Assembly (NCBI GenBank): GCA_947371715.1
Contig: CANBQQ010000036.1
Location: 1-14,325, forward strand
DNA: 14,325 nt
Source of the DNA: Flavipsychrobacter stenotrophus
GTDB taxonomy: Bacteria; Bacteroidota; Bacteroidia; Chitinophagales; Chitinophagaceae
Direction: 5' to 3'
Positions 13,693 to 14,325 of the stretch are shown in pieces; the stretch's first letter is position 1; each line of letters starts with the position of its first letter. The notes beneath the pieces were generated by a model. It did no database searches, was not told the DNA's origin, and was given only the letters and a program-made list of their open reading frames with translations. The position numbers were made by a program, and so were the translations under genes.

Positions 13693-14325
13693 TTACTTCA
13701 CCTGTCGCCTATATAAGTAGTATGCAATGATGGCGAAAATGAAGTTAGGAATCCAAACGGATATGAGCGGATCTAAAGAAGCTTTGGTAGAGAATGTAGT
13801 GGATAACTGCATGAACATAACATAGATGGCACTGATAGAGATACCTAAGGCCAGATGAAAGCCGCTACCACCGCGAATCTTTCTGCTGGCTATACATGCA
13901 CCAATAACAGTAAGGATCAGTCCGGCAAACGGCTGGGAGGTTCTTCTGTCTTTTTCTACGTAGAACATATTGAGATTTTCCCTTCCTCGCAATGATTCGG
14001 TTTTAATGTATTCGATCAGTTCTGGCGTTGTGAGTGCTTCTTTCAAAGCTTCGTTTCGATTGAGATCGGTAGGTTTGAAAGGGTAGTTGATATAGATATC
14101 GTCCAGTTTCGTAACCGTTTCCTGCAAGGTGTCATTTCTCCGCACGATGATATTGTGCAGATGCCAGGTTTGTTTAATGCTATCGTAAGAGACATCCTCT
14201 GCCATCATTTTCTCCAGCAGTAATGTCCCCTTTATCTTCTCGGCAGTAAAACCATTGCCTTTACCGCTGGTGAAGTTGAAGTTTTTGATATACACGTAAG
14301 CATCTTTGGCATACGCCAGGTGTAC
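13693..14325 (-). CDS. LptF/LptG-family (YjgP/YjgQ) permease, N-terminal part outside the window
   Basis: The frame stays open to the right edge (210 residues visible, ending at TAA 13695-13693). A GTG at 14295 is not the real start, because family-like sequence continues upstream of it (HLAYAKDAYVYIKNFNF). The visible part begins with the periplasmic beta-rich domain typical of LptF/LptG (DSIKQTWHLHNIIVRRND). It then has the C-terminal membrane half: DRRTSQPFAGLILTVIGACI, the loop SRKIRGGSGFHLALG, a helix SAIYVMFMQLS, and WIPNFIFAIIAYYLYRR. This is the pattern of the inner-membrane subunits that, with the LptB ATPase, extract LPS and hand it to LptC/LptA. Whether it is the F or G paralogue cannot be decided from this half. 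It is followed in the same direction by the flavoprotein pair. Confidence 0.88.
   Translation of the reverse strand, partial: VHLAYAKDAYVYIKNFNFTSGKGNGFTAEKIKGTLLLEKMMAEDVSYDSIKQTWHLHNIIVRRNDTLQETVTKLDDIYINYPFKPTDLNRNEALKEALTTPELIEYIKTESLRGRENLNMFYVEKDRRTSQPFAGLILTVIGACIASRKIRGGSGFHLALGISISAIYVMFMQLSTTFSTKASLDPLISVWIPNFIFAIIAYYLYRRQVK

Overview
The window looks like a chromosomal stretch from a member of the Bacteroidota, most plausibly the Chitinophagaceae or a neighbouring group. This is an inference. It rests on A-rich leaders that mostly lack Shine-Dalgarno sequences, a -7-like box close to TAnnTTTG before the large transporter gene, moderate GC, and the family types: a long transporter-HEAT-cNMP-like fusion, an LptF/LptG-type permease with a Bacteroidota-like C-terminal region, and geranylgeranyl-reductase-like flavoproteins. 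I see no IS element, phage gene, rRNA, tRNA or CRISPR array.

Layout. At the left edge a zinc-ribbon/TPR protein (1-804, minus, 3' end outside the window) is divergent from a MoxR AAA+ ATPase (985-1974). A 277-bp gap with 7-bp tandem repeats leads to a 1056-residue membrane transporter-HEAT-cNMP-like fusion (2252-5422). This converges on a tightly overlapping minus-strand operon, read from 8043 down to 5560: membrane fatty-acid desaturase, GNAT acyltransferase, and KamA-type radical SAM aminomutase. A 540-bp intergenic region (8044-8583) follows. It holds several perfect inverted repeats and an orphan minus-strand terminator, and it separates the operon from a divergent Hsp20 gene (8584-9030). 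Next come rmlB and rmlA (9167-11112), which make dTDP-glucose and then dTDP-4-keto-6-deoxyglucose. They converge on a tandem pair of FAD-dependent geranylgeranyl-reductase-family genes (11237-13580, minus), preceded by the C-terminal part of an LptF/LptG-family lipopolysaccharide-export permease (13693 to the right edge).

How the genes may work together. rmlB/rmlA and the permease fit cell-envelope polysaccharide/LPS work. The desaturase-GNAT-KamA operon is the most system-like group. Its aminomutase keeps the two Asp residues and the PLP Lys of lysine 2,3-aminomutase at the same mutual spacing, so a beta-lysine (or related beta-amino acid) that is then N-acylated is a reasonable hypothesis. 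The desaturase would act on the acyl chain or on another lipid-like substrate.

Non-coding signals stand out. Two nearly identical 32-bp palindromes (31 of 32 bases shared) sit at both convergent gene junctions. Seven-base-periodic arrays start at or just after three stop codons (moxR, the transporter, rmlB). Several operator-like palindromes lie between the desaturase operon and hsp20.
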